Shown here: positions 43,635 through 53,200 of the stretch, piece after piece
Layout: the number at the start of each line of letters is the position of its first letter
Numbering within the stretch: the stretch's first letter is position 1
Source of the DNA: JAAYCB01 sp012744395
Lineage (GTDB): Bacteria > Planctomycetota > Planctomycetia > Pirellulales > Thermoguttaceae
DNA length: 57,474 nt
Assembly: GCA_028703175.1 (NCBI GenBank)
Contig: JAQVNJ010000024.1
Span: forward strand, 1-57,474
Reading direction: 5' to 3'
Position numbers and translations under genes: made by a program
Notes under the pieces: generated by a model
Told to the model about the DNA's origin: nothing
What the model saw: the letters and a program-made list of their open reading frames with translations, nothing else
Database searches by the model: none

Positions 43635-43793
43635 AGCCCGTAGGGCGAGTCTCCAGGCCCGCCGGGTTACCCCGATCGTCCGCGATCGGTGGGGCAACGC
43701 TGCCGTGTTATCCGTGCAAAGTCTTTCGGCTACCGGCGAGGCTCGCGGCAATACGAACCTTCTCGGGTTGGGCCGCTCTGCACCACCCTACGG
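43635..43793. repeat. Composite dispersed intergenic element, single inverted copy
   Basis: Reverse complement relation to the element at 36700-37001. Matching modules in the same order: CCCGTAGGGCGAGTCTCCAGG, CCGATCGTCCGCGATCGG, GGTGGGGCAACGCTGCCGTG, a divergent centre, and CCGCTCTGCACCACCCTACGG. It lies between rfbB and hldE, which diverge from it. Open frames spanning it are repeat-derived. Confidence 0.7.
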
Positions 43794-43938
43794 CCCGATC
43801 GTCCATTGATCGCCGGGCGGCCGGCTAATAAGATGGGGTGCGGCAATGCTTTGCGTCTTGGGTTCTTCCCGCCATGAGCGGCCTGTACGCTGTGGCCCGC
43901 GCCCCCTCGCCTGACACCTGATCGCTGACCGCTATCGC

Positions 43939-45405
43939 ATGACGACTCTTGCCGATTTGCTGCAACAGGCCCGACGGCCGAAGGTGCTGGTCGTCGGCGA
44001 TGTGATGTTGGACAGTTACCTTTGGGGCGACGCCAATCACATCAGCTACGAGGCGCCGATTCCCGTCCTCCGTGTCCGCCAGCGCGAATTGCGGCTCGGC
44101 GGCGCTGGCAGCGTAGTGGTCATCCTCTCAGCCCTGGAGGCCGATCCCCTGCCGGCATGCGTCGTCGGCGACGACCGGGAGGGCGAGTCGATTCGGGCGC
44201 TCGTTGCTCGCCTGGGAGTGGCGACGGATTGCCTGGTGTCCGTGCCGGGCAGGCCGACGACGCTCAAGGAGCGGATTCTCGGGGGGACCCAGAACCGGCA
44301 TCCTCAGCAGTTGATCCGCGTCGACCGCGAATGCCTCGAACCGATCGACGGCGACACCGAGTCGGCGCTCTTGGCGTCGGTCCGCAGCCGGCTGCCCGAG
44401 GTGGACCTTGTGCTGATCAGCGACTATGCCAAGGGAGTCTGCACGCCGAGCCTGGTTCGGGCATTGATCCGCGATGCCCGCTGCGCGGGGATTGCGGTGA
44501 TTGGCGACCCGGGCCGCGGCGCGGATTATCGTGTCTACGGGGGCGCGTCCTGCATTACGCCGAATCGCATGGAAGCGGCGACGGCCTCCGGGCGGATCGT
44601 TCGCACCCCGGAGGAAGGGCTTGCCGCCGCGCGGAGCTTGCTCCAGTTCGGCGCCGAGACGGTCGCCGTGACGCTGGATCGCGACGGCATCGCCTGGGCG
44701 GCCAGCGGCGGCGCCGGCCGGGTCTTTCCCGTCCGCGCCCGCCAGGTCTACGACATCACCGGCGCGGGAGACGCAGTGCTCGCCGCGCTTGGCTTCGCCG
44801 TCGCCTTGGGCGCCGACTGGCCGACAGCGATCCATCTGGCCAACCTGGCCGGGGGCGCGGAGGTGGAACGGCTCGGCGTGGCCCCGATCTCGCGGCGGGA
44901 CCTTCTTGCCGAGTTGGGCGGCAGCGGGCTGTTCGACCAGTCGAAGATCCTCGCGATCGAGCCGCTGATCGGCGAACTGGAAGGCAGGCGGCGCCTGGGA
45001 CAGCAGATCGTGATGACCAACGGCTGCTTTGATCTGCTGCACCCCGGCCACGTTGCTTCGCTGCAATACGCTCGGCGTTTGGGCGACTGCCTGGTCGTCG
45101 GCCTGAACAGCGACGCGAGCGTCGCGCGGCTCAAGGGCTCAGGCCGGCCGATCATCGGCGAGGGCGGCCGCGCGCGGATGCTCGCCGCGCTGGCCTGCGT
45201 CGACTACGTCGTGCTGTTTTCGGAGACGAGCGTCGCGCCGCTGGTCGAGCGGATCCGTCCCGAGATCCTCGTCAAGTCGGCGCAGTACGCGCCTGGGGAG
45301 GTGGTCGGCGGCGATATCGTCGAGGGTTATGGCGGACAGGTCGTCTTGGCGCCGCTGGTCGAAGGCTTCAGCACGAGCGAGATTTTGCAGAAGGTCCGGC
45401 GCTGA
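43939..45405 (+). CDS. hldE: Bifunctional heptose-7-phosphate kinase / heptose-1-phosphate adenylyltransferase
   Basis: A 488-aa two-domain protein for ADP-heptose synthesis. Residues 1-320 are a PfkB-type kinase (VLVVGDVMLDSYLWGDANHI, RPTTLKERIL, QQLIRVDRE, DYAKGVCT, and DITGAGDAVLAALGFAVALG with the catalytic Asp). Residues 350-488 are a cytidylyltransferase-fold domain (MTNGCFDLLHPGHVASLQ, GLNSDASVARLKG, GRARMLAALACVDYVVLF). The usual GGAANVA after the substrate loop is GGAGSVV here. Presence next to the dTDP-rhamnose operon suggests an LPS-like envelope polysaccharide. It converges on a hydrolase gene, with a GC-rich palindrome between the two stops. Confidence 0.92.
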   Translation: MTTLADLLQQARRPKVLVVGDVMLDSYLWGDANHISYEAPIPVLRVRQRELRLGGAGSVVVILSALEADPLPACVVGDDREGESIRALVARLGVATDCLVSVPGRPTTLKERILGGTQNRHPQQLIRVDRECLEPIDGDTESALLASVRSRLPEVDLVLISDYAKGVCTPSLVRALIRDARCAGIAVIGDPGRGADYRVYGGASCITPNRMEAATASGRIVRTPEEGLAAARSLLQFGAETVAVTLDRDGIAWAASGGAGRVFPVRARQVYDITGAGDAVLAALGFAVALGADWPTAIHLANLAGGAEVERLGVAPISRRDLLAELGGSGLFDQSKILAIEPLIGELEGRRRLGQQIVMTNGCFDLLHPGHVASLQYARRLGDCLVVGLNSDASVARLKGSGRPIIGEGGRARMLAALACVDYVVLFSETSVAPLVERIRPEILVKSAQYAPGEVVGGDIVEGYGGQVVLAPLVEGFSTSEILQKVRR

Positions 45406-45416
45406 GCGTCGCCGGC

Positions 45417-45432
45417 GCCCGCCCGGGCGGGC
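45417..45432. terminator. GC palindrome between converging genes
   Basis: GCCCGCCCGGGCGGGC is a perfect 16-base palindrome in the 31-base gap between the hldE and hydrolase stops. No long T-tract follows on either strand, so a role in bidirectional termination is plausible only. Confidence 0.4.
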
Positions 45433-45436
45433 CGTT

Positions 45437-46474
45437 TCACCAGCGTGCCAGCGCGCCGGCTGACCTGGCCTCAACCCAGCCGGCCGGACCGATAATCTCG
45501 GCCATGCCCCCCTCGCCGAGCCATTCAGCGAGCGGGGAGACATCTTTCAGATAGGCCGTCCAGAATGCGGTCGAAGCCGCCTCGATCCGCCGCTGATAAT
45601 AGGGATCGGCCTGGGAGGCTCGGCGGCGCAGGTGGCCGGAAAAGGTCAGGTGGTCGGCGCCGAAAAACGTCACCAGGATCTGGTCGGCGCCGTGGATGCT
45701 GTCGTAGGGGACACGGCGGTCGGCCGCCCGAGTCGGTCCCACCGGGCTGTCGTCGTCGGTGCCGGTCATGTGCAGGACCGGCACGCGGATGGCGGCATAC
45801 TCGGCCGCGTGATCCGGCCTGCCGACCGAGACCGGGCTGCTCAGGGCCAAAACCCCCTTGACGCGCGTGTCGGGCGCGGAGTGGTAAGGCAACTGCGGGG
45901 GCGACTGGCCAGCGATCACCAGTGCGGCCAGCGCGCCAAACGCATGGCCCGCGATGCCGATCCGGCTGTTGTCGATCCGCCGCCCCAGCGGCGTCTGTCT
46001 GGCGGCATGGCTCTCCAGCGAGTCGAGCACGAACCGCAGGTCGGCCACCCGATCGACCAGGTTTTGCGGATCATCGAACGAGGCCTTGATCGCCGCTCGG
46101 GGCCGGAGTTTGCCCCGCCAGACCTGCTCATCGCTGCCGTGGTGTTGCGGATGGACCGACAGGAATCCGTGGCTGGCCCAGAAGTGGCCGAGATACGCGC
46201 ATCCTTCGCGCGAGCCGCCCAACCCGTGGGAATAGACGATTACCGGCAAGGGCGGCTCGTCGCCCGCCGGATAATAGAGCTTCAGCGGCACGGGTCGTTG
46301 CCGCGCTGTGTCGACCCAGACGGCCGTCTCCGTGGCGACCGGGCGAGGTCCCGGCCTGGTGAATTCCAGGATTCGATCGGAGGTCTGGAAGGAGAGCCCG
46401 TTCGATGACCCCGCGGCGAGCGAGCCGGGCAGTGCGAGAAGGGCGAGCCAGCCGAGGAATTTTGCAGGATGCAT
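45437..46474 (-). CDS. Secreted alpha/beta-hydrolase homologue lacking the nucleophile serine
   Basis: A 345-aa protein with a signal peptide (MHPAKFLGWLALLALPGSLA). The fold is that of the platelet-activating-factor acetylhydrolase/dienelactone-hydrolase group: LPVIVYSHGLGGSREGC (oxyanion region), FLSVHPQHHGSD, then RIGIAGHAFGALAAL where the nucleophile elbow GxSxG should be. The residue at the centre (178) is alanine, encoded GCG, so the elbow reads GHAFG. The later acid (TGTDDDSP) and histidine (FGADHLTFSG) are present. By sequence the protein should be catalytically dead or use another mechanism. It faces hldE tail to tail. A hairpin (GCGGGCGGC/GCCGCCCGC, 46512-46532) lies upstream of its start. 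Confidence 0.8.
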   Translation of the reverse strand: MHPAKFLGWLALLALPGSLAAGSSNGLSFQTSDRILEFTRPGPRPVATETAVWVDTARQRPVPLKLYYPAGDEPPLPVIVYSHGLGGSREGCAYLGHFWASHGFLSVHPQHHGSDEQVWRGKLRPRAAIKASFDDPQNLVDRVADLRFVLDSLESHAARQTPLGRRIDNSRIGIAGHAFGALAALVIAGQSPPQLPYHSAPDTRVKGVLALSSPVSVGRPDHAAEYAAIRVPVLHMTGTDDDSPVGPTRAADRRVPYDSIHGADQILVTFFGADHLTFSGHLRRRASQADPYYQRRIEAASTAFWTAYLKDVSPLAEWLGEGGMAEIIGPAGWVEARSAGALARW

Positions 46475-46742
46475 GGCGGGTATGGGCCGGGCGGGCGAAG
46501 GAGCATGGGGGGCGGGCGGCCGAGCCGCCCGCTGGTTCAGGACCGGGCGAAGTCTGACGACGGCATCCTTTTTCTTATCCCCGGCAGCAGGGTGGCGAGG
46601 CCAAGGATTCCGCCGCCGTTCAACGTGGATCGGCTGGAGAGACCGTGCGCTTTGAGCCGGCTGGGGTGGCCGATAATCGAGCAGGAATTGTTTGAGACGG
46701 CAAGTTGGAGTTGTTAGGCTGAAGAACACTGAGAAAATCCGC

Positions 46743-46772
46743 AGTTCCGTCAAGGAGACGGGAACTTTTCTT
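46743..46772 (+). terminator. Intrinsic terminator in the gap before the giant surface-protein gene
   Basis: AGTTCCGTC (46743-46751) pairs with GACGGGAACT (46757-46766) with one bulged G, loop AAGGA, followed by TTTTCTT. No plus-strand gene precedes it in the gap, so it may end an unrecognised short transcript or leftover reading from beyond hldE. Confidence 0.5.
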
Positions 46773-47084
46773 GGCCAGCGTGCTTCTAAACCGCAGATTG
46801 TGCGCGCAGACCCACCAACCGTTACAACCGGCGAGAACACGACGTGGAACCGCCTTCACCCCAGTTCGGGGGTGTTAACAACCCATCGATTGAGCTGTTC
46901 TGTGATCGAAGCCTGCTCGGCTCGTTCTTGGCGATCCGCTCCGCCTGGCGTGGGGAGACTGTCCGCGACCGGCGACCGACCTCTGCCCGCCGGTGCAATC
47001 GTTATCGTGCAAAAATGCCTACCATGCGCGGCTTCACGAGGGGGGGCAACACTGTAAAGCTGTGCTGTTTAGGCAATTTGGGTG

Positions 47085-47113
47085 TTGACTTTCGCACGGA
47101 CCCGAATTTTAAT
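47085..47113 (+). promoter_or_regulatory. Probable sigma-70-type promoter of the giant surface-protein gene
   Basis: TTGACT (47085-47090), 17 bases, TTTAAT (47108-47113); each box matches five of six consensus positions. The predicted start near 47120 gives a leader of about 140 bases, and GAAGGAG (47244-47250) precedes the ATG at 47259. Confidence 0.6.
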
Positions 47114-47258
47114 CGACTCGAATAGGCACATCTTCCCTAAATTCTCAGGCCGCAAACGTTTTCACGTGTTTTCCCGGTTCTGGGAGCACCCGTTTTCAGC
47201 AAAGACGACCATCCGGCCTCTGCCGCTCGCCTGGATCATTTCTGAAGGAGATCAATCG

Positions 47259-50200
47259 ATGGGGATCTGGGACACATTTCGCCGTTTCTCCAGCCGTGAC
47301 GCCACAAGCCAGGGAGACTCGACGAACCGGCGACGACGCCGGGGCGGAAAGCGGCTCAAGCAGCGCGGCCTTCGACTGGAACAGTTTGAGGCTCGCGTGC
47401 TGCTGAGCATCACGACGGGCGATCTCCAGAGTTCGGCGTGGTCGCGTTTCGCCGACGAGGTGGTCGCGCTGCCCGGACCGAACGAGATGCAGCTTGTGGT
47501 TGCGGCCAACAGCGTCGATGATCTCCGCTACAAGGTGGCGCACAACGTCGATGCCGCGGACACAACCAACGCCGAGGACTTGCACCCGGGTGGTTCCCTC
47601 GGGCTGGACTTGACCGGTTCGGGCTACACGGTCGGCATCTGGGACGGCGGGGCGGTGCTCGACACCCATCAGGAGTTCGGCGGCCGCGTAACCGTGATCG
47701 ACGGGTCAACGCCCGACGATCACGCCACGCACGTGGCCGGGACGATCGGCGCGGCCGGCGTGGACGCGAGCGCCGAGGGCATGGCCAGCGGCGCTACCAT
47801 CCGCAGCTACGACTGGACGGACGACTACGCGGAAATGGCGACGGACGCCGGCCTGATCGACGTCTCGAACCACTCCTATGGCCTGGTTTCCGGCTGGACG
47901 ATTAGGCCGGAACCCTCGACGGCGACCGGTTTGATCGACGTGTGGTTCGGCGACTATTCCATCAGCGCCGTCGAGGATGCCAAATTCGGGCAGTATTCCG
48001 ACGGGGCGGCCCAACTCGACCAGGCGCTCTACGACAATCCGAACCTGCTCAGCGTCTGGTCCGCGGGCAACGACCGCGGGGATGAGTACCTGGACATCAG
48101 CGGCAGCGACGTGTTCATGACGTTCTTCTCCGTCGATCCCGGCAGCATCCAGGGATGGGACGGCCCGGGAATGTACATCGTCAGCGACACGGAGTTCACG
48201 CCGCCGCCCGGCGACGGCAACGCCGGCACCGGCTACGACACGGTCAGCGCCGATCAGACGGCCAAGAACTGCCTGACAGTCGGGGCTGTCGACGACGTCA
48301 CCGAGGATCCGTACGTCTCGACGAACATCACGATGTCGAGTTTCTCCGCTTGGGGCCCGACGGACGACGGGCGGATCAAGCCCGACGTGGTCGGAAACGG
48401 CATCGATCTCTACTCCACTCTTGCCTCCGCCAGCGACGCCTACGGTGTTTCCAGCGGGACGTCGATGGCGTCGCCCAACGTGGCCGGCAGCAGCGTGCTG
48501 CTCGTCGAGCATTTCGAGAATGCGATGGGTTACACGCCCCGCAGCGCGACGACCAAGGGGCTGATCATCCACACCGCGGCCGACGCCGGAACGATCGGGC
48601 CCGACTACGTCTACGGCTGGGGGTTGATGGACACCAAGGCGGCGGCCGAATTCGTCACCGAGGCCGCCCAGGGCAAGCAGACCGCGCAAGTCATCGAGGG
48701 GACGTATCTTGGCGCCGGCATCTCGATGGATGTCTATTCGGCGGGCCTGAATCCCCTCACCGTGACTCTCGCGTGGACCGACCCGGCCAGCGGGCCGAGC
48801 AGCGGCGCGGTCGACGACACGACCCGCAGACTGGTCAACGACCTCGATCTCTGGCTGGAGGATCAGTCGGGAACGGTCTACTACCCGTGGACGCTCGATC
48901 CGGCCAACCCGGACAGTCCGGCCGTGCAGACGCAGGCAAACCATATCGACAACGTCGAGCAGGTCGAGATCACGCTGCCCACCCCCGGACTCTACACGAT
49001 CCACGTCGGATCGACCGACGCGGTCGCCAACCAGGCTTACTCGCTGCTGATCTCCAACTATGGCGAGGTCGTGCCACCGGAACTCGTGCTCGTGATTCCC
49101 CAGGAGGGTGGATTCATCGACCGCGGCGAGACCCTGAGCATTGCGCCGCGGGAATTGACCCTGCGATTCAACGAAGGCCAGCAGTTCATCGACACGTCCA
49201 CGACTCCACCGCGCGACCCGAACGGCTGGCTCTCCGGCGGTCGCGACGGCATCCAGGTGACCCGCTCGGTCAACGGAATCTGGGGCGACGGGGATGACCA
49301 GGTTGTGCCGATCGGTTGGATCGGCATCGGCGACCGGCCGAACGACGTGGTGCTGCGGTTCGCCGAATCCCTGCCCGACGACCTCTACCGGATCTCGATC
49401 ATCGGCAGCGACGACTATCTCGGCCCGGACGACCAGCCGGTGGGCCCGCTGACGAACACGATGGGCCTGACGTTCCGCTACGGCCAGGAGGTCGTCGACG
49501 AGCACTTCGCATTCGAGCTCGACCTCGGCGCCCAGGTGACCGCGGTGGTTCCCCAGCCGATCGTCGTCGCCCAGGCCTCGATCACCGCCACCTCAGGGGC
49601 GAACATCCCCGACGGCTACCGGTTCACCGTCGGCGACGGCAAGGACCGGGTAGTGTTCGAAATCGACAATTCCGGCGCCGCCGACTACGTGCCCGGCAAG
49701 CGGGCCAGCAGCGACGTGGCGATTCCGATCCTCGGCGGCGACTCGGCGGCCAGCGTGGCCCACAAGATCGCCACGGCGATCCAGGGCGCCACGGCCGGCC
49801 AGGGCGGCGCGCTCGACCTGGTCGTCGCCCATGCGGTGAACACGCAGGTCGTCCGCCTCGACGGGGATCGGCTGGTCCTCTTCGGCGACGGCGCCCCGCT
49901 CTCCTTCAACCAGACCCGCGAGCAGCTCACCGACACGATCGACGTCTACTTCAACGACGACGACTTGAACAAGGTCTCAGCCGAGACCCCGAAGTTCTAC
50001 CAGTTGATCGTCACCAACGACACGGCCACGCCGGATGACGACGTGGTCTATGACCCGGCGGACGGCCCGGTGCCGATCCGCGCGCTGCACCCGGTCGAGG
50101 TGATCTACGACGCCGACCTGGACAAGGCGATTCTGCGGTTTGAGAAGCCGCTCCACGAGTACGGCACCGGCGCGTTCCGCCTCCGCGTCGGCAGCGAGTA

Positions 50201-53200
50201 CAAGAAGATCGAGACCTACGCTCTGGCCGCGTCCGTCGAGGTGCTCAGCGGCAGGCTGGCGCAGTCCGGCTATCAGACCGTGATCGCCGGCCCGGGATCG
50301 GAAACGGTCGACGGCACGAGGCTCGGCATGTCGGACGGCCAGCTCGACGTGGCGCTTGAAATGGATCTCCGCGCTGTCGTGCTCACGGTGCCGGGCATCG
50401 TCAGCACGCTGCCCGACGGGACGATCCTCCAGCTCGACGACGGCACGAACGTGATCCGCTTCGAGATCGACAACCCCTATGCGCCCGGCAGGGTTCCCGG
50501 CTTTGCCGACGCGGCGGCCGTGCCGATCACGATCACCGGCAACAGCCCGGCGGAGGCGGCGGAGGCGATCGCCGCGGCGATCGCCTCCACCGGGTTCACC
50601 GCGCTGGTTGACCCGACCGCGGCCGGGCGGCTGCTCGTGGTCGATGCGTTGGAGGCCGTCACCAGCACGCCGCAGTTGGCGGTGTCCACGCCCGGCTTTG
50701 CCTTGCTCGAGCCGGCCGACCTCTCCTCGCTGGTCGACGGCGAGTGGTTCGAGGTCGACGGACTGCGCTACGAGCTGGACATTGCCGGCGACGGCGCGAA
50801 TGGCTCGGACACCGACGTCCTCGTTCCGATCACCACGTTGACCCGCGGCAGCGTCGCCGCGGCGATCGCCGCACAACTCCAGCTCCACGGCGAGTCGGCC
50901 CTGGCCTCCGACACCCGCGTGTTCCTGCTCAGCGCGGCGTCGCTGACTGCCGCCGTGCCCGAGATGACCGTCAACGACGCGGTCTTCTCGATCCAGCCTC
51001 CGGCGGTGACCAGCAACGTCGAGGACGGCGAGTGGCTGGAAATCAACACCGGCAGCCGGGTGCGGCGGTTCGAGTTCGACCGCGATGGGGCCTGGGACGG
51101 CAATGCGGTTCGCGTCGACATCAGCAGCTTGAATATCACCGTGGCCCTGAAGAGCGCCGTCGACGCCGAGTTCGCCGCCGAGATCAGCCGCGGCGAGATC
51201 ACGACGCTGGTCTCGGGCAACCGTTTGATCCTCGTCGGCGTGGCCCACGTCCAGCGCGGCGGCGTCGACCCCGACATGAACGTGGTCAACGGCTTTGCGA
51301 TCGACGTGCCCCACGGCCTGGGCGCTGGAAACGACGGCGAATACCTGGAGTTGATCGACGCCTCCGCCCCGAAAAGCGTGGTTCGCTTCGAGTTCGACTC
51401 CAACGGAGTCGTCGGCACAGACGCCGTGCTGGTCCCGATTTCCGGCACGGGCACGATCGACGCGCAGCGGCTCCGCAACGAGATGGACACGCGCGGCTAC
51501 GCGACGGTCCTGAGCGGCGCGCGGGTCTACGTGCTGGACATCGACGACGTCGTCCAGGGCGATGTCGGGGCCTTGCACCTGGCCATCGAGCAACCCGGCA
51601 GCGTCAGCAGCCCGGCCGATGGCGTCGTCGCGTTCCACGCCGGCATGACGGCGGCGGAAATCGCCGCGGCGATCGTCGCGGAGATGAACAGCGTGATCGC
51701 CGCGGAGGGTTTGTACCTTTCCGCCGACAGTTCCGGCGCGAATGTGACCGTCAGCGAGAAGGCCGATGCCGGCGACAGCTTCCACACGGCCAACGACCTG
51801 CTGCATTTCGGCAACCAGCCGGGCGCCCACAGCGTGATCGTCTCGGCGGCGATCGATCCGCAGCCGCTGCTCCTGGAGTGGCCGGGGGCGGTCGACGAGC
51901 CGGGCCATCGCGATCTGGCCAACCACCTGGACATCCTCATCGAAGACCACTACATGACGGGCGCTTCGAGCCAGGACAGGACCGACGGAATCACGGAGTA
52001 CTACTACAACTTCCGCGACATCTACGGCTACGACCAGTTCGGCACGCCGATGCTGAACAACATCACGGAGGCCCAGAAGCAGCGCACGCGGGAGATCATG
52101 GCCCTTTACGCCGAGTATCTGGGCGTGTCCTTCGTGGAGACCGCCGACCAGGGCTTCCTAATCGCCACGGGCGACCTGAAGGCGGCCGGATTGACATCGT
52201 TCGTGGGCGGCACGACCGGCGTGGCGTACCAGAGCGACCAGACCGGCTACGCGACCGCGCTGATGGACAAGGCCGAGCTTTGGGGGGCGAGCGAGTTCGG
52301 CGGCGGCTGGTTCCGTGTGGCAATGCACGAAATCGGCCACCTGCTCGGCTACGGCCACGCCTACGACCTGGTGGCCGGATCGATCATGGGCAGCGGCGAG
52401 GACATGCTCAGCGGAATCAACACCGAGCCGATCTTCCCGGGCGATCACGACATCGTCCACGGCCAGCACATGTACCGGCCCGACAGCATCGATGTCGACC
52501 TCTATCGATTCGAGCTCACCGATCGCGGCACGCTGACCCTGGAGGCCTTCGCCGAGCGATTGAACGACTCCAGCCAGCTCGACAGCGTGCTCACGCTCTA
52601 CCGTGCCAAGACCGTCAAGGACGCCAACGGCCATGACAAGACGACCTACGAAGTGGTCGCCCGCAATGACGACTACTACAGCAAGGACTCGTTCCTCGAA
52701 TTGTACTTGCAGCCGGGGGTCTACTTTGTCGGCGTCTCGGCGAGCGGCAACATCGACTACGATCCGAACATCGAGGACACCGGCGTTGGCGGGGTCACCC
52801 AAGGGGAGTACAAGCTGCGGATGACGTTCAGCCCCGGGGGCGTCGATCCCGATGATCCGAACACGTTCCGCGGTGACCCGGCGACGGGGCTTGTGGATAC
52901 CGACGGCGTGGCAACGAAGTTCGACGGCGATGCCGACGGCGTGCCCGGCGGCGACTACCGGTTCTGGTTCAACGTGCAGCCACAGACGATCTTCGTGGAC
53001 AAGGCCTCGGCGAGCCCGATCGAGGACGGCACGCTGGCCAACCCCTACAAGACGATCAGCAAGGCATTCACCCAGGCCGGCGCGGCGGATACGATCATCC
53101 GGATTCTGGGCAACAACTTCTACGACGACGATCCCGACGATCTCTCGACCTACAGCGACAACCAGCCCTACCAGATCGGCGCGAACCCGGACACGGCCCT

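Noticed and set aside
43558..43877. Small plus-strand proteins between rfbB and hldE
   Set aside because: Same repeat element, inverted; no ribosome site and no conservation apart from repeat-derived peptides.
46512..46532. 9-bp GC hairpin upstream of the hydrolase as a terminator
   Set aside because: No T-tract follows on either strand, and the position is 5' to the hydrolase gene, not at a gene end.
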